NCBI GenBank assembly: GCA_015680685.1
Contig: MNCI01003306.1
Location: 714,980-778,979, forward strand
Reading direction: 5' to 3'
Length of the DNA: 64,000 bases
Origin: Gnetum montanum
Taxonomy: Eukaryota; Streptophyta; Gnetopsida; Gnetales; Gnetaceae
The notes below the pieces were generated by a model. It worked only from the letters and a program-made list of their open reading frames with translations. It did not search any database and had not been told where the DNA came from. Below are positions 34,697 through 47,234 of the stretch, piece by piece. Position numbers and translations under genes: made by a program. Each line of letters begins with the position of its first letter. The first letter of the stretch is position 1.

Positions 34697-37524
34697 TCAA
34701 ATGTTCCTAGGTGATGGAGGCTCTAGAGGCTCCAAAGGACCTTCTCCTACTTTAAGTACACCCAATGGTTGAGATGGTTATGGTTGTCTTGTAGTAGCTA
34801 CAAATTTTGGCAGAAGACAGAAGGCATCCAATAATACCTTCATCTTTTGCTCCTTACTCCTAGGATTGTCCATGGTCCATGCCATATTGTGATGTGGAAA
34901 CATCCCAAGGATAGGGAATTGTCGAGAATAGCTCCTTCACATTGATGAACTAGGGAGTGAAAAGTTTACATTTAATATTGAACACCTTTACTACATTTTA
35001 TAGCTCTTAGTAGTCACTTAGTCCCTTGGCTAGGTTCTTAGTTGTAGACCATTGATCAGTGAAGTGCTGCCTAAGAACATCGAGTTCTACATTTGCCACC
35101 TCAAGCTTCTACTTGATGTCTTTCTGATGCTTGAACTTAGCTTTGTACAAAAAGTATGAACTAGCTGCATGTTTCTCCAATTCACACTATGGCCATCTAG
35201 TAATTAGAATTGTTAAATTTGCATAATGTAGATTGGAAAGCTTCATGTACTCCATCATCTCCTTGATCTGCAGCTCCTTCATGCAGATCTTTGTCATGTT
35301 GTAATCATTAAGGCCATTGAAGATAGGCTGCTAGACATTTCCTCCTTCCTTGAGTTGTTGGAGGGCATCATTAACTTTTGCCTTCATCATCTAAATATGT
35401 TTTTCATTGATTTCTTTCTATAGACCAACCTGATCTCTATAGTGATTTTTGACTCTCTCAAATTTGAGAGCCTTATTTTTCTAGGTAGCTATCTCTATTG
35501 CAGATTTCTAGCGAAGGGCTTAGACTTCCTCCATGGAGAGATTTCTATTTTAGGCTACTAATCTCTTTAGTTTAGTATTTACTTTGGTTAGTTTCTTCTA
35601 TTATTAATTTATGCAATCTTGCATTTGTTGCTTTTGCACATCAACATTCTGTAGGCGATGATCTTCTGTGGCAAGGTGACATTCTCCATGCGAGTTTGAT
35701 CCAAGGCCTCTTGGATATTGTGCATGGTGGCATTGACCAAGGACTGATAAAAAATCACCATTTCCTTTTCATCCTTAGCCTTCTTGAGATTTTCTTGAAG
35801 TTGTTAAAAAGCTTCATCATAGGTTGATGGTGGGCTGAGAAGCACAAGATCAACAAGGCAAGCTCTTAATTCAACAACCTCTGCAACTAGGTGTTGGTTT
35901 TGAGCTTGAGCTATTTTGAGTTACCTCTTCATGATAATGTATTTATCCCATGCTTTCAATATCTCTAACTAGGTTGTAGTGATTGTATCCGAAAGGTCAA
36001 AGACATCCAAAATTGGTTGCCTAGTTTCTACTAGTTGGTCTAGTAATTGTTTGTGTTGGGTTGTACTTAATTTACCACTAACTATTCCTGTGAAGATCTA
36101 CACATCTTGGAGAGTAGAAATTTTTGGTACATACATTGCACGTGCATTTAATGCCTTGGAAACTCTATCAGCAACCATCTTTACTACTGTCTCTTGCCCA
36201 TGATGCTACATCACCAAGATAGTTGCCCCTTACCCTCCTCTAGATGCACCAAGAAAGTAAAGGTATTCCCAAATATGTTTAGGAATTGTAGATGTTGTGA
36301 GAGATAAATCATTACCTCTCAAGGGCTAGGATCATATCTTGCAGGTAGTTGCATTCTTTGGGTTGAAAAGATTGGCCCCACCTCCCTCCATCTAGCTAAT
36401 GGTTTGAGCCACTTTGTTAAGGTGACTCATGACTAGGTGATACACAGATGGATCACCATCACTCATTCCTAGTCATTGCTCCTATTCACACAAGAGCTAT
36501 TCTCAGATCTCACACATTCATTTAAGGGCAATGCAGGACTTTGTCATTATTTCGTGCATGAATGATGAAGGTGGTGGTTGTTGCTCCTCTTCCTTGGTTG
36601 TGGAAGGGGTCTTTTCCTTTATCATTTCTACTAATGAGGTAGAAGGAGTATGCTAGATTTTATCATTGGCATAGTGAACTATTCTTATCCTTTTGCATAA
36701 TTTTTTGATGAGGCAGGGAAAGGGTAGGGCCTTTTTTCCACATTCATTTTCCTTAAATCGCTTCTCTATCTCTAGATAAATTAGCTCTGGAAGGTTCATA
36801 GGGAATTTTTCACTTAGAGCAACACATGCATGGACAAAGAAGGTAGTCACCTTACTAGGCCTCACCATTGGATTGAGGTGATAGGTTGGTATCTTGAAAT
36901 TTACACACTTCATCGAGGTGAATGTGCTGTACTCTCTGTGGTCCAATCCATGACATCACTAGGTCCACTCCCTCTTTGCCTCTTGGTTTGATTATGGAGA
37001 GATCTTTATCAAATATGTTCTAATAGGGCCTGCATAATAGCTTCCACTGAGTTGGACACATGAATTTCCTTGATCTTCACAGTGGCTCCCTCTTGCCTAC
37101 CATTTCAGAAGAGATATGTCTCTCTCATGTCCCACTCCCCACTAGAAGTGATGATTGGTGACATGGGAGATTTCTGCAACTGTGTCTTGACTTTTGATGG
37201 AGCATGTTCCAAGAATGGTTCAAAGTTCAGTTCTTGGAGAACTGAATGTTGGATGTCACGAGGCTTAATTTGATCAAGGCAACCTTAAGTTAATGTGACC
37301 TAAAGTCTTGGCACTGGTCCTGGCACATCATCTTGATGGGATTATTACATTATGGCTTCTTCCTTAGGAATCTTTCAAATGAATTCCACTTCAGGCTCCT
37401 CCCAAAGCAATTCTATTACATGAGTTTCTATTGCCTGCTCTCATTGCTTCCTTTAAACTCAAGGTTATTTGTCCCTTAGTTGAGATGGTCCTCCTTCCTA
37501 TGGGCATTTTGGTCTAGGTGCCAT
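34697..37524 (-). pseudogene. Copy A of the retroelement-borne ORF of about 950 codons (non gag-pol)
   Basis: The frame starts with MAPRPKCP and EGGPSQ (ATG at 37524-37522) and ends EPLEPPSPRNI-stop. The best open piece (36946-36653) contains VRPSKVTTFFVHACVALSEK, then LPELIYLEIEKRF and ALPFPCLIKKLC. That spacing resembles the family annotated as putative plant transposon protein in Tat/Ogre-type elements, but I could not test this. An acid-rich linker (KTPSTTKEEEQQPPPSS) follows. After it comes a long region of charged residues that would form helices or coiled coils, and then a proline-rich end. Stops and frameshifts are spread throughout. The same frame can be followed in copies C and D, so it was once a real gene. 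No Gag zinc knuckle, protease, RT or integrase is present between the LTRs. Confidence 0.7.
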
Positions 37525-38989
37525 ATATAATCACAACATGACCAAGGATTAACACTTAATGTGTAACTGTGAAACATTTAGATACCTTATCTCTTGGGAT
37601 AGTTACTACCTTGGCTAAGTTGTGATCATGATTAGTTTTATTATTTTAATGTTATTTCATTATTATCTGATTAGATAGGTTACTGGAGTGTGTTGGAAGG
37701 GTTTAATTCTCATAGGTTGATGATTTAATATTATTTTATTCATTAAACCCATGGTTTAGTTAGAAAATTTTTGAAATTTTTTTGTCAAAAACCTAAGGTT
37801 TGTGGCCCCCTTAACCTAAAGTGTACCTTTGGAAGTTGCAAGGCTGAAAAATAGAGTCAATCAGACAAATGGTTTGAAAGTTATGGGCTCTGTAAGGTTT
37901 TGTGCTTTGAAAAATTGCAAAAACTCCTCTTATATTTGAAGCAAATGGAAAAAAAAAATAACTAAGTGGTGGGCACTATTTATAGAATTTTTCCAATGTG
38001 TTGACAAGGCCTTGTTGATGGGACCTAGTCGATGTAGCTATTGATCACTGTTAACCAAGTTAAAATTCAAAAAATATAAGGAGTTTTTGAATGAAATTGA
38101 AGTCAAATGGAAGCTCAAAAGCCAAGAACACAAGGAAATACATGAAGATGATTTGAGAGTTCAGAAAAGATGAAGAATGATTAGAGAAATATCTTATGAA
38201 GCACATAGTTGGATGCAACCAATGGGGAATGCAAAATATTTGATAATAAAAATGTACAAGGACAAGGGACTTAACTAGCCCAACTAAGAGCCATGCAAGT
38301 GGATCCTCCCCATAGTAGGCTTATGCCCTTTATGACCTTACATAACCTCAACTAAGGAGTTCGCAGGCTCCATAGTTGATTAATGGCTATGAAAAGCTAA
38401 GGACCAAAACCCAAATAATCTATTTAAGAATTTTAACATCTCAAACTAAGATAATAGAAAAAACATGAAAATTGCCAATGAGGTGAGTTATAGAGAGCAT
38501 TGATGGATGAGATAGAGAATGGAATGGATGTCCCAATCATGGTCACATGAAGTCCCTTGTGAATTTCATGGTTAAATGACCTGATAAAGTCCAAACTTAG
38601 TCATGAACAAAACCAACCACTTGTAGTGACTTCACATCATTACTCTAGGACCAATCCATCTCCTTGAGACACAAGAATGCTCCCACAAACAACCACCATT
38701 CCATATTTGAGAAGAAAAGAGAAGCAGGAAGCAAGAAAGGACCTTAGTTAGAGGGGACCTTCAGGCATGGATACCATGTCTTTCTAGTCCCATAACCAAT
38801 GCTTGTAGCTCATTTATTTTCTCTAAAGAGCGTGCTTTAAATTTCCATCATGTTTTTTTAACATTTTCTATTTTTTTTTTAAGTTTTTGGATGGGAACCA
38901 CACCATGCAAAGACTTATTCAAATTTCTGTTATTGGTTGACATGAAACAGTAAGAAATCCATGAAAACACACATGCACTCAAGCAAGTA
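37525..38989 (-). mobile_element. 5' non-coding part of internal region A
   Basis: About 1.4 kb between LTR B and the ORF, without coding features. The same sequence occurs at 44635-46091 between LTR D and ORF C. At its LTR side the normal ending CTCATCA and tRNA-Asp primer site are missing. Instead the LTR runs into gtgcctttctacttgcttgag (minus). Copies A and C share this altered joint, whereas copy D lacks the 1.4 kb and has its primer site close to the ORF. Confidence 0.65.
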
Positions 38990-39752
38990 GAAAGGCACAA
39001 AGAATAGACCCTACATCCAACCATATGAGTCACTAAGAATTCAGGCACGATTTGATCCAATTTCATGGACTTATAACCTTGTAAGTACACTGGTTTCTAG
39101 GAAGTGAAACTAACCACTACAATCATTATCTTTCCAATTACACTTGTGAAATGCAAAGGTATGATTAAGTGCAACTAAGTCATATGATTTTTATCATTTT
39201 TATGTTTTGTGTTTTAAGTCTCCTAAGGATAAAGAATAATGAATAAAATAAAATAGTTAAATTGCTAATTTAGTCTAATTAGCTACACCTAAATAATTCT
39301 AACATAAGCATCCGTTTCCACTTGCTATACACATCCTAAACATGTTTAATGCTACTAGGTTGCCAAATGTTAAGAGTTACTGGGATTACCAAGCACTAAG
39401 AATTTGCTTGAAGTGGTCGTACTTATGTACATAATTAATCACTATTTAATCTATCTTCATTTAGCTTAATTACTTAAAGCATTAAAGGAAACTGCATAAA
39501 ATATTAAATGCATAAATAAACAATTAATCTATTTCAAAGTGGTGCAAGGTCTATTAAAAAGCTCATTTTTATTGTCACATACATTGCCATGCTCAAGTAC
39601 AACAGTGTTCGAATAAAGATCTGTACACTCTTTAACTCCTACTGTAGGCACTTAGAAAAGATATTCCAACTTTCAAATGACAAAACTACAAGAGCTCTGC
39701 TAAAACTATGATAAAGATGCCATAAACATGATGGCTGAGTGCATATCTATAG

Positions 39753-39798
<46 letters not shown>

Positions 39799-39930
39799 NC
39801 AACACTACGTTAATGAGGCTATGTTAGCACATCAAATCCCATGTTGACACTACCACATCGATGGGGTGGCATCAATGGGGCCATGTCAACAAGGCCTCAT
39901 CAACGAGACCCAAGAAAACGCAACTCATCA
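38990..39930 (-). repeat. LTR B
   Basis: A minus-strand LTR of the same family, shared between internal region A and the short internal region B. Its U3 holds a 44-base A-run ending in an N (39755-39799), absent from the other LTRs and probably an assembly flaw. The inner 3' end is truncated, without the CTCATCA terminus. Its start TGATGAGTTGCG lies next to the purine tract atcatgggggta (minus strand). Confidence 0.75.
39755..39799. other. Homopolymer A-run ending in N
   Basis: Forty-four A followed by a single N within LTR B, replacing the short sequence between ataggcaaaa and caacact found elsewhere. It looks like a poorly resolved assembly join rather than biology. Confidence 0.7.
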
Positions 39931-40652
39931 TACCCCCATGATTGAATGAAAACTTGTTCTTGAGTGAACAAAAGGAGAAATAAACTTCTTACAAATTTTT
40001 GGAAAGGTATTGGATTATTGACTAACTATTGACATACATAAACACAAAACACATGAATAAACACTAAGTGCCCAAGTATACGGAATTATAATCATTAAAA
40101 CATTTTGGTATTGAGGACAACAAAAGTAAATACTAGGAAAAAATGACAAACACAATTTCTTTGATGGTGTGAAAACAAGGAAGAAGTTCAAATGTTCCCT
40201 AGTGGTGGAGGCTCCTGAGGCTTTGAAGAACCTTCTATTGCTTTAAGTGTACATAATGGTTGAGGTAGTTTTGGTTGTCCTATAGCACTTGCCACTTTTG
40301 GCAGAAGATAGAATGCATCCAACAGTGCCTTCATCTTCTCCTCCTTACTCCAATGATTGTTCACGATCCATGCTGCATCACGAATGTGGGCCTATGTGGA
40401 AACATCCCAAGGATAAGGCATTGCAAGGAATAGCTCCTTCACATTGACAATCCAGGTAGCAAAAATTTTGCATTTAACATTCAATGCCTTTACTACATTC
40501 TATAGCTCTTGGTATTCACTCATTCTCCTAGTGAGGTACTCAGCTATAGATCATTGATCAATGAAGTGTTGCTTAAGAACATTAAGTTCTACATTTGCCA
40601 CCTCAAGCTTCTACTTGGTGTCTTTGTAGTGTGACCTCAGCAATAGCACCAA
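39931..40652 (-). mobile_element. Internal region B: deletion derivative with primer site retained
   Basis: Only about 720 bp separate LTR C from LTR B. Reading on the minus strand, LTR C is followed by the primer site (40651-40635: TGGTGCTATTGCTGAGG). The sequence then jumps into the last quarter of the 950-codon ORF and its proline-rich end (near 40210), then to the polypurine tract. The element thus lost nearly the whole ORF by an internal deletion but kept both cis-acting ends. Confidence 0.7.
40635..40651 (-). other. tRNA-Asp primer binding site of element B
   Basis: TGGTGCTATTGCTGAGG, one base inside LTR C, differs from the tRNA-Asp site TGGCGCCGTTGCCGGGG at five positions. All five are C-to-T or G-to-A changes. 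Confidence 0.65.
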
Positions 40653-41528
40653 TGATGAGTAGTGAGAAGACCCTACACTCAACCATACAAATCACTAAGA
40701 ATTCATGCATGATTTGGTCAGATTCTATGAACTTATAACCTTCTAAGTACATTGGTCTCTAGGAAGTGGAACTAATCATTGCAATTTTTGTCTTCCCAAT
40801 TACATTTATGAAATGTAAAGGTATGGTTAAGTGCAATTGAGGCATATGATTTTTATCATTTTTATGTTTTTTGTTTTAAGTTGCTTAAGGATAAAGAATA
40901 ATGGATAAAATAAAATAATTAAATTGCTAATTTAGTCTAACTAGCTACACCTAACTAATCCTAACATAATCATCCATTCTCACTTGTTGTACACATCATG
41001 AACACATTTAACGCAACTAGGTTATGAAATGTTAAGTGTTACTATGATTACCAAGTGCCAAGCTTATGCTCGAAGCGGTCATACTTATTTGCTTAATTAA
41101 TCACAATTTAAGCTAGCTTAATTTAGCTAAATTACTTAAAACATTAAAGGAAAATGCATAAAACATTAAATGCATAAATAAACAATTAGTCTATTTCAAA
41201 GTGCTACAAGGTTTATTAGAAAGCTCATCTCTATTGCCACACACACTGTCGTGCTTAGGTACAATAGTGCTCAAATAAAGATTTGTACACTCTTTGACTC
41301 CTACTGCAGGCACTTAGAAAAAATATTCTTTAACTTTCAAATGACAAAACTATAAGAGCTTCACTACAACTACTGAGAAAGATGCCATAAACACTATGGA
41401 TGAGTGTGTATTTATAGGAAAAAACAAACAATACATTGATGAGGCCATGTCAATGCATCAAATCCCATGTCGATGTAGCTGCATCAATGGGGCTGCATCG
41501 ATGGGACCTAAGAAAATGTGACTCATCA
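40653..41528 (-). repeat. LTR C
   Basis: An 876-bp minus-strand LTR, complete from TGATGAGTCACA (41528) to CTACTCATCA (40653). It serves as 5' LTR of element B and 3' LTR of element C. The TATA box (tataaataca) lies near 41405-41415 on the minus strand. The normal one-base spacer and tRNA-Asp primer site follow its end. Confidence 0.85.
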
Positions 41529-41784
41529 TACCTCCATGACTAAATGAAAACTTGTTCTTGAGTGAACAAAAAGAGGAAGAAGTTTCTTACAAAATTTTAG
41601 GAAGTTATGGGATTATTTACTAACAACTGACATACATAAACACTATACACATGAATAAACACTAAGTGCCCGAGTGTACGGAATTACAATTATTGCAAAA
41701 TTTGGGTGTTAAGGAAAAAAATTGAATACTAGGACAAAAATAACAAACATAATTCCTGTGATGACATGCAGACAAGGAAGAAGT

Positions 41785-44634
41785 TTAAAAGATCCTAGGC
41801 GGTGGAGGCTCTTGAGGCTTTGAAGGACCTGCTCTTACTTTAGGCACACATAATGGTTGAGGCAGTTGTGATTGTTCTACTATAGCTACAACTTTTGGTA
41901 GAAGATGGAAGGCATCCAACAGTGCCTTCATCTTCTCATCCTTACTCTTGAGATCATGTATGATTCATGCCACATCATGAATGTGGGATAATGTGGGAAC
42001 ATCCCAAGCACAAGGCATTGTTGGGAATAGCTCCTTCACATTGATGAACCAGTTAAATGAAAAGTCTATGTTCAACATTGAATGCCTTTACTCCATTTTG
42101 TAGCTCTTAGTAGTCACTCAATATTTTGGCTAGGTTCTTAGCTGTAGATTGTTGATTAGTGAAGCGTTGCCTGAGAACATCGAGTTCTACATTTGCCACC
42201 TCAAGCTTTTGCTTAGTGTCTTTGTGATTCTTGAACTCAGCTAAGTACAAACTGCCATGTGTTTCTCTAATTTAGACTATGGCCATTTAGCAGTTAGCAT
42301 TATCAGATTTGCATAATGAAGATTAGAAAGCTCCATATACTCCATCATCTCCTTAATCTATAGCTTCTTCATGTGAATCTCAGCCTTATTGTAGTCAGTA
42401 ATCCCATTAAAAATAGGATGCCAGACATCTTCTTCTTCCTTGAGGTGCTAGAGGGCATCATTAACTTTTTCCTTCAACTTTTGACTATGTTTTTCATTGA
42501 TTTCTTTCTATAGACCAATTTGATCTCTGTAGTGATTTTTAACTTTGTCAAATTTGAGAGCCTTATTTTTCTAGGTGGATATCTTTATTGTAGATTTTTG
42601 GCAAAGGGCTCATACTTCCTCCATGAAGAGATTTCTATTTTTGGTTGCTAATCTCCTTTGTTTAATGTTTACTTTGGCTAGCTACTCATGCTATTGATGG
42701 ACGAAATTTTTCATTTGTTGCTTTTGCATATCAACATTTCGTAGGTAGTGATGTTTTATAGTCAAGGTGACATTCTCCTAGAAAGTTTGATCCAAGGCCT
42801 TTTGGATATTGTGCATGGTAGCATCAGCTAAGGACTAATCAAAAATTGCCACCTCCTTTGTGTCTTTAGCCTTCTTGAGCTTTTTCTAAAGCTATTGAAA
42901 AGCTTCATCATAGGTCAGTGTAGGGCTAAGAAGCATAGAATCAACAAGGCAAGCTCTTAATTTAGCAACCTCTACAGCTAGGCATTCATTTTAAGCTTGG
43001 TCTATTTCATGCTGTTCCTCCATGATAATGCATTTTCCCTTTACTTCTAGAAACTTTTACTGGGTTGTAGTGACTATATCTGGAAGGTCAAAGACATTTG
43101 AAATTGGTTGCATGATACCTACCAGTCGGTCCAGTAATTCTTTATGCTAGGCTGCACTTACTTTATCACTAATTGTTCCTATGAACATCTACACATCTCG
43201 AAGTGCAAAAATGTTTAGTACAAATGCCACAGGTGCATTTAATGCCTTAGTAATTCTATCAACAACCACCTTTGTTGCTAGGTCCTGCCCATAGTGCTAC
43301 ATCACAAAGATAGTTGCCACCTTGTCCTCCTTTAGACACATTGAGAAAGTAGTAGCATTCCTAGAGATGTCTGGAAATTATTGCTATTATGAGAAAGAGA
43401 TTGTTACCTCTTGGTGCTAGGATTCGATCTTGTGGGTAGCTATGTTCTTTAGGCTAAAAAGATTCATCCACATCCCTCCATTTGGCTGATGGTTCTAGCT
43501 ACTTCATTGAGGTGACTCATGACTGGGTGATACACATATGGATCACCACAACTCATTCCTGCGTGCTACTCCTGCTCACGCAGGAGCTATTCTTAGATCT
43601 CATGCATTCGTTCAAGGATAGTGTAGGACTTCAACATTATTTTGTGAGTGAGTGGTGGAGTTGGTGGTTGCTACTCTTCCTTGGTTCTGATAGGGATCTT
43701 GTTGTTCATCATTTCTTCCCAAGATGTAGAAGGAGTATGTCAAATTGTATCATTGGTACAAAAAACTATTCTTTTCCTTTTTCATAATTTTTTGATAAGG
43801 CAGGGAAAGGGCAAGGCCTTTCTTCCATATTTATTTCCCTTAAATTACTTTTTTATCTCTAGATAAATCACCTATGGAAGGTTCATAGGGAATTTTTCAC
43901 TTAGAGCAACACACACAAAAACAAAGAAGGTAGTCACCTTACTGGGCCTCACCATCGAATTGAGGTAATAGGTTGCTATCTTGAAATATACATGCTCTGC
44001 TAGGGTAGGTGCACCATGCTCCTTATGGTCCACTCCATAACATCGTTGGGTCCACTCCCTCTTTGCCTTTAGGTTTACTTGTGTAGAGATCTCTATCAAA
44101 TTTGTTCTAATATCAGGTAACCCTAGGGCCTGTGTAATAGCTTTTATTAAGTAGGACACCTACATGTCCTTGATCTTCACAATGGCTTCCATGCATGTAT
44201 TTTTTCAAAATAGACATGTCTCTCCCATGTACCACTCCCACTGGAAGTGATGATTGTTCATATGGAAGAGTTTTGCAATTGCATCTTGACTTCTAGTGGA
44301 GCATATTCCAAGAATGATCCAAAGTTCAGTTCTTGGGGAACTGAATGTTGGATGTCATAAGGCTTGATATGATTAAGAAAGGCTTGACTGAATGTAATCT
44401 TAAGTCTTGGCACCAGTCTTGTGCCTCATCTTGATGGGATTATCTTGTTATAGCTGTTTCCTTAGGAATTTTTTAGATAGATTCCACATTAGGCTCCTCT
44501 CGAAGAGGTCCCATTACATGAGTTTCTATTGCCTACTCTTGGGCTTTCTCTTGTTACTCCCTTCTAGCTCTAGGTCATTTGTCCCTTGGTTAAGATGATC
44601 CTCCTTCCTATGGACATTTCAGTCTATGTTCCGT
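41785..44634 (-). pseudogene. Copy C of the retroelement-borne ORF of about 950 codons
   Basis: From the position equivalent to the start codon (ACG here, 44634-44632) to the stop after EPPPPRIF (41787-41785) is 2850 bases, exactly 950 codons. Gains and losses of bases therefore cancel out. The clearest open piece (44159-43872) contains AITQALGLPDIRTNLIE, GVDHKEHGAP and VRPSKVTTFFVFVCVALSEK. The C-terminal third shows SKDEKMKALLDAFHLLPKV, then GPSKPQEPPPP. The middle is rich in Lys, Glu, Gln and Leu, as in long coiled coils. It carries more stops in the middle than copy A but the proline-rich tail is better kept. The function is unknown; position between LTRs suggests a structural or capsid-like role, but that is a guess. 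Confidence 0.7.
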
Positions 44635-46091
44635 CTGTAATCACAACATGACCAAGGATTAGCACTTAATGTGTAACTTTGAAACATTTAGAATACCTTA
44701 TCTCTTAGGGTAGTTACACTTGGCTAAGTTGTGATCATGGCTAGTTTAATTATTTTAATATTATTTCATTATTATCTAATTAGATAGGTTACCAAAGTTT
44801 GTTAGAAGGGTTTAACTCTCATAGGTTGATGATTTAATATTATTTAATTCATTAAATCCATGGGGGAGTTACAAAAATTCTTAAAAATTTTCTATCAAAA
44901 ACCCAAGTTTGGTGGCTCCCATGATGGAAAGCGTACCTCTAGAAGCTGTAGGGCTGAAGAATGAAATGAATTAGACAAATGGTTTGAAAGTTACTGACTC
45001 TAGAAGGTTTTGAGCTATAAAAAATTACAAAAAATTCCTAAGTGGTGGGCAATGTTTATAGAATTTTTTCAATGTGTTGACTAGGCCTCGTTGATGGGGC
45101 CTAGTTAACATAGTCAGCTGCATCGACTGGACTTAGTCAATGTGACTATTGATCACCATTGACAAAGTCAAAATTTGAAAAAATATAAGGGGTTTTTGAA
45201 CAAAATTTGAGTTAAATGGAAGCCCAAAAAGCCAAGTACACAATGAAATACATGAAGAAGATTTGAGAGTTTACAAAAGATGGAGAATGATTAGAGAAAT
45301 ATCTTAAGGAGCACATAATTTGATGCAACTAATGGGGAATGAAAAATATTTGATTATCAAAATGTCTAAGGGGCTTAACTAGCTCAACTAAGAGCTATGC
45401 AAGTGGGTCCTCCCCATTGTAGGCTTATTCCCCTTTTTCCCTTGCATAACCTTAACTAAGGAGTTCGTGGGTTTCATAGTTGATTAATGTTTACAAAAAG
45501 CAAAGGACCAAAACTTGAAAAATCTATCTAAGAATTTCAACACATCAAATTAAGACATTAAGCAAAAACATGAACATTGGAAGTAAGGTGAGTTATGAAG
45601 AGCATTAATGGATGAGATAGAGAATGGAATGGATGTCCCAATCATGGTCACATGAAGTCCCTTGTGAATTTCATGGTTAAATAACCCAATAAATTCCAAC
45701 CTTGGTCTAGACCAAAACCAACCACTTTCAATGACTTTGCATTGTCACTCTAGGACTAGTCCACCTTCTTGAGACATAAGAATGCTCCCACAGACAACCA
45801 CCATTCCATATTTGAGAAGAAAAGAGAAGTAGGAAGTGAGAAAGGGCCTTAGTTAGAGGGGACCTTCAAGCATGGGTAACATGTCTTTTTAGTCCCATAA
45901 CCATTGCTTGTAGCCCATTTATTTTGTCTAAGGGATGTGCTTTGAATTCTCAATGTTTTTCTTGAACATTTTATGTTTTTTTTTTGAATTTTTGGATGGG
46001 AAACACACCATGCAAAGACTTATTCAACTTCCTTCTATTGGTTGACACGAAATGGTAAGAAATCCATGAAAACATACATGCATTTAAGTAA
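44635..46091 (-). mobile_element. 5' non-coding part of internal region C
   Basis: Counterpart of 37525-38989, with the same altered junction to the LTR (gtgcctcactacttacttaaa on the minus strand). No coding region is seen. Confidence 0.65.
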
Positions 46092-46979
46092 GTAGTGAGG
46101 CACAAAGAGTAGACCCTATGCCCAACCATATGAATCACTAAGCATTCAGGCATGATCCGATTGAATTCTATGGACTTATAGCCTTGTAAGTAGATTGGTC
46201 TTTAGGAAGTAAAACTAACCATTACAATTTTTGTCTTCCTAATTACACTTGTGAAATGCAAAGTTATAGTTAAGTGCAACTAAGGCATGTGATTTTTATC
46301 ATTTTTATGTTTTGTCTTTTAAGTTACCTAAGGATAAATAATAATGAATAAAATAAAATAATTGAATTGTTAATTTAGCCTAACTAGCTACACCTAACTA
46401 ATCCTAACATAAGCATCCATTCCCACTTGCCATACACATTTGAGCATGTTTAACGCTATTGGGTTACCAAACATTAAATGATATTGAGATTACCAAGTGT
46501 CAAGGGTAAGCTCAAAGTGGTCATACGTATGTGCTTAATTAATCACTATTTAATCTAGCTTAATTTAGCAAAATTACTTAAAGCATTAAAGGAAATTGCA
46601 TAAAACATTAAATACATAAATAAATAATTATTTATTTCAAAGCGTTGCAAGGTTTATCAAAAAGCTCATCTCCATTACTGCACTCACTCCCATGTTCAAG
46701 CACAATAGTGCTTGAATAAAGATCCATACACTCTTTGACTCTTACTATGGGTACCTAGAGAAAATATTCTAGCTTTCAAATGACAAAACTATAAGAGCTC
46801 CACTACAACTATGACAAAGATATCATAAACATGATGGGTGAGCACATATTTAAAGGTTAAAATAGATACTACATCAATGAGCCCGCATCAACACATCAAA
46901 TCCCACGTTGACGAGGTGATGTCAATGAGGCCATGTCGATGGGGTCTCATGGACGAGACCCAAGAAAACATGACTCACA
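46092..46979 (-). repeat. LTR D
   Basis: Minus-strand LTR of about 888 bp. The outer end reads actcacat instead of actcatcat, a small change to the terminal repeat. The inner end lacks CTCATCA. It is shared by internal regions C and D. The TATA position reads tttaaagg (near 46848), so the core promoter is altered. Confidence 0.75.
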
Positions 46980-47234
46980 TTACCCCCATAACTAAATAAA
47001 AACTAGTCCTTGAGTAAAGAAAAGAAGGAACAAGTTTGTTACAACATTTTGGGAAGGTATAGGATTATTGACTAACTATTGACATAAACACAACATACAT
47101 GAAGAAACATTAAGTGCTTGAGTGTACGGAATTACAATCATTACAAAATTTTGATGTTTAGAACCAACAAATTGAACACCAAGATAATGATGACAAACAA
47201 AATTCCTTTGATGACATGAAGATTAGGAAGAAGT

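Noticed and set aside
35979-36203. Plus-strand frames over the 950-codon ORF copies (35979-36203, 37070-37273, 43482-43866, 48183-48558, 49430-49726)
   Set aside because: They lie antisense to the frame that is conserved across copies A, C and D and have no domain of their own.
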